Position numbers and translations under genes: made by a program. Shown one piece after another: positions 54,949 to 63,403 of a stretch of 64,000 nucleotides of DNA (position 1 is its first letter; every line of letters starts with the position of its first letter). Below the pieces are notes generated by a model, which ran no database searches, had not been told where the DNA came from, and saw only the letters and a program-made list of their open reading frames with translations. This stretch comes from Pseudobdellovibrionaceae bacterium (GTDB lineage Bacteria > Bdellovibrionota > Bdellovibrionia > Bdellovibrionales > Bdellovibrionaceae): the NCBI GenBank assembly GCA_021731025.1, contig JAKFYD010000008.1, forward strand, positions 58,668-122,667, given 5' to 3'.

Positions 54949-55908
54949 ATGAATCGAAAATTATTACTTTTATCTTTAATTTTCGCGGTTGCGAGGCTTC
55001 AAGCAAAAGCCGGTGACTCGCACAATTGGAAAACTGACAAAAAGGCTTTTGCTAGTGCTGAAGTTGACCCTCGTGTTTATCCGAAAATTTTAAATACTTT
55101 GGATGCGCAGTCCATCACGGTTCAGGAATCTGAATTCAAGTTGAAGGTTGAAGAATTAACTGGGGTGCGTGAAGTGCGTTTGAACGGTGAGGTTGCGCGA
55201 ATTGTTGAGCGAGGTTCTGATCGAGGTCGTCAATTGGCTCGTCAATGGCTCGAGCAAGAATACAAGGCTTTGGGTTTTGTTGTGTCTCAACACAATTATG
55301 GTCGTGGTGCTAATTTCATCGCTGAGAAAAAGGGGAGCAGTGGGAAAGTGCTCATTCTTTCTTCTCATATGGATTCGATGTCTAATGCTGGTGCTAATGA
55401 CGATGGCACCGGAACGATTGCAAATTTGTTGATCGCGAAAGCGCTCGCAGGAACTTCCTACAAACACACTTTGCGAATTATTGCTTTTGATAACGAAGAA
55501 CAAGGTCTTGTCGGTTCTGCAGCTTACGTAAAAACTTTGGATAAATCGCAATTGATCGGCAATATTCAAATGGAAATGATGGGAACTAATTCACGCAAAG
55601 ATGGAAAGTTTCACCTCATTGATTGCGATCGAAAGGATTCTCAATTTATGACATCGGCGATTATGCAATCTGTGCAGTCATTCAGTTTGCCTTTAACTCG
55701 CGTGAAAGCTTGCACGGATCGCAGTGATCATGGTTCTTTTTGGAAAGCCAATATGCCCTCTGTCGTTATCTCCGAAAACTTTTTTGGCGGCGATGGAGAC
55801 CAATGTTATCACGAAAAGTGTGACATCGTGGATGCTCGGCTTGATTTCAAATATTCCAGCACGATCACTCAAGCTGTTGGCAATGCTGTCGCGAAATTAT
55901 TAAATTAA
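54949..55908 (+). CDS. Secreted M28-family aminopeptidase
   Basis: 319 residues from ATG 54949, which has AGGAGGGG upstream and gives a signal peptide (KLLLLSLIFAVARLQAKA). Zinc-site motifs are present: LSSHMDSMS with the first His, GANDDGTGT with the bridging Asp, FDNEEQGLVG with the Glu pair, and later DRSDHGSFWKANMP. It probably removes N-terminal amino acids from peptides outside the cytoplasm. Confidence 0.9.
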   Translation: MNRKLLLLSLIFAVARLQAKAGDSHNWKTDKKAFASAEVDPRVYPKILNTLDAQSITVQESEFKLKVEELTGVREVRLNGEVARIVERGSDRGRQLARQWLEQEYKALGFVVSQHNYGRGANFIAEKKGSSGKVLILSSHMDSMSNAGANDDGTGTIANLLIAKALAGTSYKHTLRIIAFDNEEQGLVGSAAYVKTLDKSQLIGNIQMEMMGTNSRKDGKFHLIDCDRKDSQFMTSAIMQSVQSFSLPLTRVKACTDRSDHGSFWKANMPSVVISENFFGGDGDQCYHEKCDIVDARLDFKYSSTITQAVGNAVAKLLN

Positions 55909-55913
55909 ATTTT

Positions 55914-57200
55914 TTAAAGCCGAGTTGTTTTTAGAATCTTCTCGGCTTCGAGATATTGCTCTGGCGAAACGTACAGGCGATCAATGATGCGTGTGCCTTC
56001 GTACTTCGAAAAAATCTGCGTTGATTGGTTGATCGGCGTTGGCGTATCCCAGTAGTCATATTGATCGCGCACGTAGATATCCAAAGCTTTATCTTCAGGT
56101 GAACCCGAATGATATTTTGACAAGCGAGCTTTTGAAGAAGCCCAGATAACTTCAATTTGGCGAGCTTCCAATTCTTTTTTAATCAGTTCAGGGCGGGGAC
56201 TGTCGGAAGTGTTGTGCATTTCCAAAAGAACTTTGAAAGGTCTTCGTTCGGCGACTCGCTTGGCCCAGGGATTGTTCACACTCGAAAGGTGCTCGTGCAG
56301 TTTGTAATCGTTGTAGGCGATGTACTGTTTGATATCTCCGGGCAAGATGAATTTGCAGTCGGGGGACATCAGATAGCGATTCAACATTTCTTCGTAGATG
56401 ATACTTTTGTGATGGAAGTATACCATCAAATGCATATGGTGTCGGGAAATTAAAAAATCATCGAATGAATAAAGAGCGCGACGATTCAGCGCTAAAAACA
56501 TTTTTCCTTCAACGATGTGGAAAGTTAAATTTTGAATGAGCCATTCCAAATCAACGCGACCGTAATTGGTCCCGCAATAGTAGGAATCCCGCTCGAGATA
56601 ATCCATGCGATCCACATCCAGCTCGGAGCTGACTAACTGACTAAGAATGGGGCGGAAATCAAAACCCCCATCTTTGAAAAAGTCGTCATTAACTTTTAAG
56701 CCCTTATCAATCAATGCGGCCACGTGCAATGGAGTTACATCATGGAAACTCTTCGAGATAGCTTCGGCAATACTGGATTCGGTGATCAATTTGATCGTGT
56801 AATCTTCGTGATTGGCGCGACGATCATTTTGCAGCTTATCCGTGTAGGCTTTGACGTCGAGGGTTTTCAGCAAAGGCATCACTTGTTCGGTCGAGTGACT
56901 GAGAGGACCATGTCCCACATCATGAAGAAGGGCTGCCAATCTTGTGGCCTGACGTAAACGCAATTTTGTGGAGTTTTTCGTAAATGGATAGGCCTTGAAA
57001 ATAGAATCAAATGTTTGTCCCGCCAGATGGCAAACGCCCAAAGAATGTAAATAACGATTGTGAGTAGCGCCGGGGAAACTGAACTCAGAAAATCCCAACT
57101 GTTTAATGGCGCGAAGGCGTTGGTATTCCGGGGTATCGAGAATTGATACCTCAGCCTCTGAAAAATACATTGAGCCATGCAGGGGATCGCGGATTTCCAT
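55914..57200 (-). CDS. HD-domain phosphohydrolase (dGTPase-like)
   Basis: 428 residues from ATG 57200 (MEIRDPLHG, the common start of this family). The metal site is seen in ATHNRYLHSLGVCHLAG and AALLHDVGHGPLSHSTE (HD pair), with SSELDVDRMDYLERDSYYCG and YEEMLNRYL further on. This matches YdhJ/SAMHD1-like HD proteins that hydrolyse dNTPs. The exact substrate is not proven. Ends 5 nt from the M28 gene. Confidence 0.85.
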   Translation of the reverse strand: MEIRDPLHGSMYFSEAEVSILDTPEYQRLRAIKQLGFSEFSFPGATHNRYLHSLGVCHLAGQTFDSIFKAYPFTKNSTKLRLRQATRLAALLHDVGHGPLSHSTEQVMPLLKTLDVKAYTDKLQNDRRANHEDYTIKLITESSIAEAISKSFHDVTPLHVAALIDKGLKVNDDFFKDGGFDFRPILSQLVSSELDVDRMDYLERDSYYCGTNYGRVDLEWLIQNLTFHIVEGKMFLALNRRALYSFDDFLISRHHMHLMVYFHHKSIIYEEMLNRYLMSPDCKFILPGDIKQYIAYNDYKLHEHLSSVNNPWAKRVAERRPFKVLLEMHNTSDSPRPELIKKELEARQIEVIWASSKARLSKYHSGSPEDKALDIYVRDQYDYWDTPTPINQSTQIFSKYEGTRIIDRLYVSPEQYLEAEKILKTTRL

Positions 57201-57285
57201 AGGGATGGTTGTAGACAGAAGTTGGCAGTAGGTCAAAGTTTTGTAGGGATAAAGGTCTAGATTTTCTCATTTTGATCTATTTCCC

Positions 57286-57313
57286 CTCAAGGAAATTAGA
57301 AAGTGTACCGATC
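57286..57313 (+). promoter_or_regulatory. Promoter-like box upstream of flagellin gene 1
   Basis: CTCAA, then TTAGAAAG and TGTACCGATC. The same pattern stands before the second flagellin gene (58469-58496) with one nt less between the halves. CCGAT-type -10 boxes are usual for the flagellar sigma28 class. Assigning it to sigma28 is inference. Confidence 0.5.
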
Positions 57314-57359
57314 TGAAACGTAAGAACAAATTACCCATCGAAGTTTATGATGAACTTCC

Positions 57360-57380
57360 CAATCTCATGGAATGAGATTG
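57360..57380 (+). promoter_or_regulatory. Leader hairpin before flagellin gene 1
   Basis: CAATCTCAT and ATGAGATTG form a perfect 9-bp stem with loop GGA. It ends 10 nt before the GGAGGAGG ribosome site and could affect mRNA stability or translation. Confidence 0.4.
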
Positions 57381-57406
57381 TGCATCTTCAAGGAGGAGGA
57401 CGAGTT

Positions 57407-58255
57407 ATGGGTTTACGTATTAATACGAACACAGCTTCGTTAAATGCCCAAAAAGTACTTTGGGGAACGAAGATAGGACTTGATAAGAGCATGGAAAAGC
57501 TCGCATCAGGATTCCGAATCAATCGCGCCGGGGACGACGCCGCGGGATTAGCGATCTCTGAGAATTTAAGAGCTCAGATTCGCGGTCTCAAGCAAGCTTC
57601 CCGAAATGCCCAAGACGGTATCTCACTCGTGCAGGTCGCAGAGGGATCGATGAACGAAATTTCATCCATTCTCATCCGGCTTCGTGAGCTCGGGGTTCAA
57701 GCCGCATCAGACACCATCGGTCCTGTCGAAAGGCAGTTCCTGAATGTGGAGTATGATCAGCTGGTCTCAGAGATTGACCGTATCGCTGAAGGAACCGAGT
57801 TCAATGGAACTCAACTTTTAGCTGGAGTCGGATCTATTCTCGACTTCCAAGTGGGTACGCGCAATAACCCAGAAATTGATCGGATCTCTTTCGATGCTTC
57901 GAAAGCGGATGCGAACTCGGCAGCTCTCGGAGTTAATCTGACGAGTGTGGCTGATAAAGCTTCGGCGCAAAATGCGCTGTCAGCGATCGATAGTGCAATT
58001 GTCAGTGTCTCGGCGATGCGAGCGGATTTCGGTGCGATCCAAAATCGTTTGCAATCAACGGTCAGTAACATTCAAGTCGGAGTCGAGAATATGGCAGCAG
58101 CCAACTCACGTATCCGTGACGTCGATGTCGCTGAAGAAACATCTGAGATGACACGAAATAATATTTTATTACAGGCGGGAACTTCGGTTCTAGCTCAAGC
58201 TAACCAACAGTCGAATGTTGCACTTGGACTCTTGAATAAGTCTTTCCAAGGTTAA
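57407..58255 (+). CDS. Flagellin (copy 1)
   Basis: 282 residues from ATG 57407, preceded by AAGGAGGAGG. The N-terminal D0/D1 part is complete (MGLRINTNTASLNAQ, SGFRINRAGDDAAGLAISEN, RELGVQAASDT), as is the C-terminal D1/D0 part (NRLQSTVSNIQ, AANSRIRDVDVAEETSEMTR, ANQQSNVALGLLNKSFQG). The central variable part is very short, as in other small flagellins of about 280 residues. Bdellovibrio has several flagellin genes for a sheathed polar flagellum; the exact copy number here is not known. Followed by a terminator and the second copy. Confidence 0.95.
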   Translation: MGLRINTNTASLNAQKVLWGTKIGLDKSMEKLASGFRINRAGDDAAGLAISENLRAQIRGLKQASRNAQDGISLVQVAEGSMNEISSILIRLRELGVQAASDTIGPVERQFLNVEYDQLVSEIDRIAEGTEFNGTQLLAGVGSILDFQVGTRNNPEIDRISFDASKADANSAALGVNLTSVADKASAQNALSAIDSAIVSVSAMRADFGAIQNRLQSTVSNIQVGVENMAAANSRIRDVDVAEETSEMTRNNILLQAGTSVLAQANQQSNVALGLLNKSFQG

Positions 58256-58278
58256 TCACCTGAAGAAAGACCTGGTTC

Positions 58279-58298
58279 TCGATCTTGATAGATCAAGA
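58279..58298 (+). repeat. Short hairpin after flagellin gene 1
   Basis: GATCTTGA and TCAAGATC flank TAGA; a perfect 8-bp stem 23 nt past the stop codon. It may stabilise the 3' end of the mRNA or help termination with the stem further on. Confidence 0.35.
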
Positions 58299-58360
58299 TC
58301 ACCCTCATAAAGCCCAATGCAGACCAGTAGGTCAGCTGTACTTTGATCTGTTTCCTGCGA

Positions 58361-58395
58361 AGGGCCCACAAACTGTGGGTCCTTATTTCTATTTT
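58361..58395 (+). terminator. Terminator in the gap between the flagellin genes
   Basis: AGGGCCCACA, loop AAC, TGTGGGTCCT make a 10-bp stem with one G-T pair, followed by TATTTCTATTTTC. This gap (58256-58581, 326 bp) holds in order the short hairpin, this terminator, the promoter-like box and the second flagellin leader. No other gene is seen. Confidence 0.75.
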
Positions 58396-58468
58396 CATTT
58401 CACTTCTTTTGTCCTGCCTTTTCTTTTTACATCCGGTAAAAAATTTCGACACTCTTTTCAAATCTAGA

Positions 58469-58496
58469 CTCAATTCTCTTAAAAATGTACCGAACC
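58469..58496 (+). promoter_or_regulatory. Promoter-like box upstream of flagellin gene 2
   Basis: CTCAA, then CTTAAAAA and TGTACCGAACC, matching the box before flagellin gene 1. The two genes therefore seem to be separately transcribed by the same sigma factor. Confidence 0.5.
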
Positions 58497-58566
58497 GAGA
58501 TATACGACGGAATCTAGTATGGATTCTGAGAGGCCAAATGGAAGGCCAACATCAAGGAGGATGTGT

Positions 58567-58581
58567 ATGCAAGGAGGATAA
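58567..58581 (+). CDS. Possible four-codon leader ORF before flagellin gene 2
   Basis: ATG CAA GGA GGA TAA has its own AAGGAGG six nt upstream (58554-58560) and ends directly at the flagellin ATG. Its GGAGGA codons are also the ribosome site of flagellin gene 2. Translation of the mini-ORF would thus compete or couple with flagellin. Only seen as a pattern; low confidence as a gene. Confidence 0.25.
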   Translation: MQGG

Positions 58582-59415
58582 ATGGGTTTACGTATTATGA
58601 CTAATGTCAGTGCCCTGAATGCACAGAAAAATCTGTACATGACAGGCATTAACTTGAACAGATCGATGGCTCGACTATCATCTGGACAAAGGATCAATCA
58701 AGCCGCGGACGATGCTGCGGGACTCGCGATCTCGGAGAACTTAAAAGCTCAGATTCGAGGGTTAAGACAAGCGAATCGAAATGCCAACGACGGTATTTCG
58801 CTGGTGCAAATCGCTGAGGGAAGTTTGAACGAAGTTTCAAACATGTTGATTCGCCTCAGGGAACTGGGTGTTCAAGCCGCTTCAGATACAATCGGCGACA
58901 CTGAAAGAAAATTCCTCGACGTCGAGTTTCAACAACTCAAATCAGAGATTCAGCGTGTGACTGAATCAACCCAATACAACGGTTACGATCTTCTTAACGG
59001 AACGGGTTCCGTGATCGACATCCAAGTGGGTGTAAACAATGATGCGTTTAAAGATCGCATCTCTTTCAATGCGGGGGCAGCGAACTCGACTTTGGAAGCA
59101 CTCGGAATGGTTTCTGAATCATTGGGTACGAAAGAGGGTGCGCAACTTTCCCTTTCGGTACTGGACGACGCGATGATTTCCGTCAACGCGATTCGCGCCA
59201 ACTTCGGAGCCATGCAAAATCGTTTGCAATCAACTTCAAGCAATTTATTAATTTATGATGAAAATATGTCTGCTGCAAATTCACGAATTCGTGATGCTGA
59301 TATCGCAGCTGAAAGCACAGAAATGGTTAGAAATAATCTTCTGATGCAAGCGGGAACGGCGATCTTAGGCCAAGCGAACCAAGCGAATCAGTTAGCTCTG
59401 AAATTATTAAGCTAA
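58582..59415 (+). CDS. Flagellin (copy 2)
   Basis: 277 residues. Same layout as copy 1: MGLRIMTNVSALNAQ, SSGQRINQAADDAAGLAISEN, RELGVQAASDTIGDTERKF, then a short middle and AANSRIRDADIAAESTEMVR, LGQANQANQLALKLLS. It differs from copy 1 mainly in the centre. Two AAGGAGG ribosome-like sites stand in tandem before the ATG. Secreted through the flagellar export system into the filament. Confidence 0.95.
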   Translation: MGLRIMTNVSALNAQKNLYMTGINLNRSMARLSSGQRINQAADDAAGLAISENLKAQIRGLRQANRNANDGISLVQIAEGSLNEVSNMLIRLRELGVQAASDTIGDTERKFLDVEFQQLKSEIQRVTESTQYNGYDLLNGTGSVIDIQVGVNNDAFKDRISFNAGAANSTLEALGMVSESLGTKEGAQLSLSVLDDAMISVNAIRANFGAMQNRLQSTSSNLLIYDENMSAANSRIRDADIAAESTEMVRNNLLMQAGTAILGQANQANQLALKLLS

Positions 59416-59446
59416 TGTCTTTTTAAAATCCATCCTTCTTGTCATC

Positions 59447-59478
59447 AAAGCCAGGGCTTATTGTCCCTGGCTTTTTTA
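59447..59478 (+). terminator. Rho-independent terminator after flagellin gene 2
   Basis: AAAGCCAGGG and CCCTGGCTTT form a 10-bp stem with an 8-nt loop, followed by a T-run. It is the clearest terminator in the window. Confidence 0.88.
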
Positions 59479-59586
59479 TTGCCAAAAGACAATTTTCGTC
59501 CTGCTGTCGAAATGATAAACGGCTCCGCTATCTTATAATGATCCTTTGGGTTTTAACATGGAACACGGTTTGTAGTGGATAAAGGC

Positions 59587-60924
59587 ATGAAAATTTTAAT
59601 GAAACCCCTTATTTTCGTCATTCTTCTTGCCGCATTTTCGGTAGAGGCCGCTGTCACTGCAGAGAGTGTCGCTCAGAAGATTGAAATTCTAAATAAAAAG
59701 ACGCAAGAATTTTTGAATCAGAAAAAAATTTCTAGCGACCAAGTTGAAACTCAAAAAGAGGACTTTATCCGGTTCGCACATCAAATAAAATCTTTACTAA
59801 TAGAGTTAAGATCCACCCCTTCGAACGAGAAAATCGCAAAAGAATTATCCATTAAGTTTACAGATGCCGTGATGCAGGCAAATCTTGCCGAACGAACATC
59901 CGTGGGATTCCTCTCAGATAAGAAACATGTTTTGATCTCTGCTCACCGCGCTTTTAAATTGGTCGATTTTTTTGTCATAAGCCAAAGCCAAGTCGGTCGA
60001 TTGCTTAACAATTATCGAGTCGAAGTTGCGACATCGAGTAATATGGAGCCCGGTGTTCGTATAAGTCCTATTGGACTTCAGGACCTTAATCTTCTCAACA
60101 GTGAGCTTCAATCCCAGCAGATCAATGAATCTGGATACCGTGCATGGCTCGGTTTAGCCCAAAGCGCTCATGAGCCTGCAAGTTTTGAATTAGCTCGTGG
60201 ACTGAAAACAGAATGGCAGTTGAAGGCCCTGCGTTTATTAATAGATTTAAAATATAATCAGCGTGCTTATTTGGACGAGATTTCTCAGAGGAAATATATC
60301 AAAAATATTTTATTCGCCGAGAACGCCGAAAAGTTTGAAATCTTCGCTGCACTTATACAGGCAGAAAACTTTAATAACCCTCTTAATGAAAAATTTTCTG
60401 CGGGAAGTTCTTATATTGAAAATTTTATGAAAGACAGCGAAGTTCTGCGTTTGCAAGAGAACAATGTGTATGTAACTGAAGTGTTGTCGCTGTTAACGTC
60501 CATGCCGGATTTGCTTGAGAATTTGAATTTAAATCATCGAACATCCTTTATTCAGTTCTTGTCTAAAATTAATAATGCCCACCAAGTAGCGGCCTTAAAA
60601 GCTATTGCTGATGCCTACGAGAAAATTTTACCGAAGGACATTGTTAAAGCGACAGTGGAAACCTATGAAAGAAAAATGCCTTTCACCGAAAAACTGGGGG
60701 ATTTTTTCTTCGGGATTGATACGACTTATCTGTACGGGAAAAAAACCAGGACCCACTTGTCCTATGGAACTTCGACCGAAAATGTTTACCGGGCGCACGA
60801 TTTGATGAATCAAATTGCGCTTATCTCATCGGAGCAAGACAAATCTGATTTTTTCAAATTGCTAGCTCAATATGGCTATAGATCTAAAGAAGCAAAAAGC
60901 TGTTCTCTTGTATTTAAAAATTAA
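59587..60924 (+). CDS. Secreted protein of unknown function
   Basis: About 445 residues from ATG 59587 (a GTG lies 12 nt upstream). Signal peptide KILMKPLIFVILLAAFSVEA before AVTAESV. The mature part is nearly all helical, with one visible cysteine near the end (KSCSLVF). Terms such as RALRLLIDLKYNQRAYLDEI suggest helical repeats but no named domain was recognised. The stop overlaps that of the convergent LysR gene by 4 nt (TTAA). Confidence 0.6.
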   Translation: MKILMKPLIFVILLAAFSVEAAVTAESVAQKIEILNKKTQEFLNQKKISSDQVETQKEDFIRFAHQIKSLLIELRSTPSNEKIAKELSIKFTDAVMQANLAERTSVGFLSDKKHVLISAHRAFKLVDFFVISQSQVGRLLNNYRVEVATSSNMEPGVRISPIGLQDLNLLNSELQSQQINESGYRAWLGLAQSAHEPASFELARGLKTEWQLKALRLLIDLKYNQRAYLDEISQRKYIKNILFAENAEKFEIFAALIQAENFNNPLNEKFSAGSSYIENFMKDSEVLRLQENNVYVTEVLSLLTSMPDLLENLNLNHRTSFIQFLSKINNAHQVAALKAIADAYEKILPKDIVKATVETYERKMPFTEKLGDFFFGIDTTYLYGKKTRTHLSYGTSTENVYRAHDLMNQIALISSEQDKSDFFKLLAQYGYRSKEAKSCSLVFKN

Positions 60925-61703
60925 AGGATATGATTTTTCTCGAGCTCTTCAGTGATTCTTTGCCAGAGCTGCGGATTTAAAAGCTCACTCCCTAAAAGCC
61001 ACACGGGCTCGGCATCTTTAGCTTTTCCCGAGCGCGCTTCCGTCGGCAAATAGCCCGTTCCCCCGGGATTGTTGAACCATTCCTTGCGAATGATCAGAGA
61101 ATTTGAAATTAAAATGTGTTTGGAATTCTTCTGAGATTTTTTATCTGATTGTCCATACTCAAAAGTGCTGAGCACCGCAAAGTCTTTGTGAGTTTGAATC
61201 TTTTCTAAATATTGAAAGCCCAACTCTAAAGCGTGGTGAAATTTTTGTTTTCCAGGGCGCTTTGAAGTCAGAATAAGATCGATATTGCCATTTAAAAAAT
61301 TGCCTTCAAGTTCACTGAGGTCATCGATGTCTAAAAAGATTTTGTGAAGACCAATCGAGTTAAAACACATTTGCGCCAGTTTCATCGCGGTTGGTGCCAG
61401 ACCCTCTAAGGTGCCGATGCGGACTTCCGAGGTCATTTGATCTTTGCTGACGGAAAAAAGATCTTGCTCGAGACGTCGTGCTGATTTTGCGAAAATCTGA
61501 GCCAAATGAAAAGCTTCGGGGGTCCATCCTGATTTTCGTTTCGCGGAACGGTCAAGCAAAACAACTTTCAGTTCATTTTCTATTTTCGCTATAATTCGCG
61601 AAAGTTGGGGTTGGCTAAGACCCACGTGAAGTGCGGCTGCGGAAAGATTTTTATAGTGAACCGATTTTGCTAAGACACTGAGCTCGTAAAAAATTTGCTG
61701 CAT
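60921..61703 (-). CDS. LysR-type transcriptional regulator
   Basis: 260 residues. The helix-turn-helix is at residues 17-45 (NLSAAALHVGLSQPQLSRII, KIENELKVVLLDRS), followed by the LysR linker helix and a shortened effector domain (VRIGTLEGLAPTAMKLA). About 40 residues shorter than the usual 300. Starts 9 nt after the UbiB-like gene and may be co-transcribed with it; its targets are unknown. Confidence 0.83.
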   Translation of the reverse strand: MQQIFYELSVLAKSVHYKNLSAAALHVGLSQPQLSRIIAKIENELKVVLLDRSAKRKSGWTPEAFHLAQIFAKSARRLEQDLFSVSKDQMTSEVRIGTLEGLAPTAMKLAQMCFNSIGLHKIFLDIDDLSELEGNFLNGNIDLILTSKRPGKQKFHHALELGFQYLEKIQTHKDFAVLSTFEYGQSDKKSQKNSKHILISNSLIIRKEWFNNPGGTGYLPTEARSGKAKDAEPVWLLGSELLNPQLWQRITEELEKNHIL

Positions 61704-61711
61704 TCCGACCC

Positions 61712-63388
61712 CTACGGTTTTTTAATGTAATTATAAAACCCGATCACTCCTAAAAATCCAGCTATAGAGTAAAGGATAAATGTCAAAGCCGGTAAACCTA
61801 AAATTTGTTCTTGATTGGGATGAATGTAAACAAAAGAGCCGCTGAGAATCAAGGCAGCAATAACAACACCCAAAAATAATAAGTTGAACGAGGACTCGAT
61901 GGATCTTTTGATGTCTTCCAATTCAACCAATTGAAAACGGAAATGGTGATTGGGTGAATTTAATTTGCGAATCAAAAAATTCAATTGTCGTGGAAGAGCG
62001 TTTAGAAAGTTTTTCGATTCCCGCGCCACCTGAGTCATATCATGAGCAATCCGGCTGGGATCAAATTGATGTTTAACAAGGTCTGCCGAAAATGCGAGAG
62101 AGTACTGAAGAAAATCAAATTCCTTGGAAATTTTGCGACCGATGCCTTCGATGGCAACGATGGATTTAAAAAAGATCATCAGTTCTGTGGGCACAATCAG
62201 GCGGTGGCGGGAAGCGATGCCCGCTGATTTCATCAAGAGCTTTCCTAAATTAACATTCTTTAAGGTCAAGCCATAGAAAGGAGCAATCAATTCACGCAAC
62301 TCTCGCGCGAAAAGATCCACATTGATTTGATCTGTGAATAAAGCCAAATCCACATACTCGTAAGCCAAACGTTCATAGTCTTCTTTGGATAAAGCAAAAA
62401 GCATATTCACAATGGCCGTCTGAGTTTTCGGATTCAATCGGCCGACGACACCGTAATCGATCAGACCAATGTGATTTTGTGGTAAAACGAAAAAATTCCC
62501 AGCGTGCAAATCGCCGTGAAAAAGTCCGTCGATGAAGACCATTTTAAAGTAAGCCGAAAGACCACGCTTAATCACTTCTTCAGGCACGACACCGTCTTGT
62601 TTCAAGGAAGCTTCCACGGTCAAAGGAATTCCTTTCATCATCTCCATGACTAAAACTTTTTCTGTGGTCAGCTCAAAGTGAACTTGAGGAACGTGAATGT
62701 CGGGTTGATCGGCAAAATTCACTTGGAAGCGACGAATGTTGTTCGCTTCCACCACGAAGTTTGTCTCGAGCTCTAAAGTTTTAAAGTATTCATCAATAAT
62801 GGCCATGGGATTGAAAGCCCGAGTTTCAGGAGCATAACGGTAAAGCATTTCCGCAATAAAATACAGAACTCCTAAATCATCGCTGATGGTTTGAATAATT
62901 CCAGGGCGCTGAACTTTAATAACGACATCTTCGCCATTCAGCAATTGAGCCGCGTGCACCTGAGCAATACTGGCTGAACCTAAAGGCAGAGGATCAATTT
63001 TTAAGAAATGAGATTTGTAATCGGCTCCCAATTCTTTTTGCAAAACCAATTCGATGGTTTCAAAAGGCAAGGGCTGAACATTCGCATGGAGTTTAGCGAA
63101 TTCAGCGACATACTCTTCGGGAACCAAGTCAGGACGTGTTGCTAAAAGTTGCCCGAGCTTTACAAAAGTAGGTCCCAGTTCTTCGAAGGACATACGAATT
63201 CGCTCGGCAATGCTGTAGTTTTCAATTTCAGAAGAGGCACTGAGCCGCTCGAGAATAAATTGTCCTAAACGAATTTTTTCCAACAACTTGTGAAAGCCAT
63301 GTTTGGCGAAGACGCTGGCAATCGTGCGCAATCGCGCCGCATTTTTAAGGGTTTTTCCTAAAGGATTCGCTCTTAAGCTGAAAGCCAC
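61712..63388 (-). CDS. UbiB/ABC1 (AarF) family atypical kinase
   Basis: 558 residues from GTG 63388 with AAAGGACG upstream. Family marks: KLGQ motif in GPTFVKLGQLLATRPDLVP, VIKVQRPGI (ATP-site Lys), EANNIRRFQ, DGLFHGDLHAGNFFV (catalytic loop) and LIDYGVVGRL in place of DFG. Two membrane helices end the protein (NLLFLGVVIAALILSGSFVYI and LTFILYSIAGFLGVIGFY). UbiB proteins support ubiquinone synthesis or lipid handling at the inner membrane. Confidence 0.92.
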   Translation of the reverse strand: MAFSLRANPLGKTLKNAARLRTIASVFAKHGFHKLLEKIRLGQFILERLSASSEIENYSIAERIRMSFEELGPTFVKLGQLLATRPDLVPEEYVAEFAKLHANVQPLPFETIELVLQKELGADYKSHFLKIDPLPLGSASIAQVHAAQLLNGEDVVIKVQRPGIIQTISDDLGVLYFIAEMLYRYAPETRAFNPMAIIDEYFKTLELETNFVVEANNIRRFQVNFADQPDIHVPQVHFELTTEKVLVMEMMKGIPLTVEASLKQDGVVPEEVIKRGLSAYFKMVFIDGLFHGDLHAGNFFVLPQNHIGLIDYGVVGRLNPKTQTAIVNMLFALSKEDYERLAYEYVDLALFTDQINVDLFARELRELIAPFYGLTLKNVNLGKLLMKSAGIASRHRLIVPTELMIFFKSIVAIEGIGRKISKEFDFLQYSLAFSADLVKHQFDPSRIAHDMTQVARESKNFLNALPRQLNFLIRKLNSPNHHFRFQLVELEDIKRSIESSFNLLFLGVVIAALILSGSFVYIHPNQEQILGLPALTFILYSIAGFLGVIGFYNYIKKP

Positions 63389-63403
63389 TTTCGTCCTTTG
63401 CAG

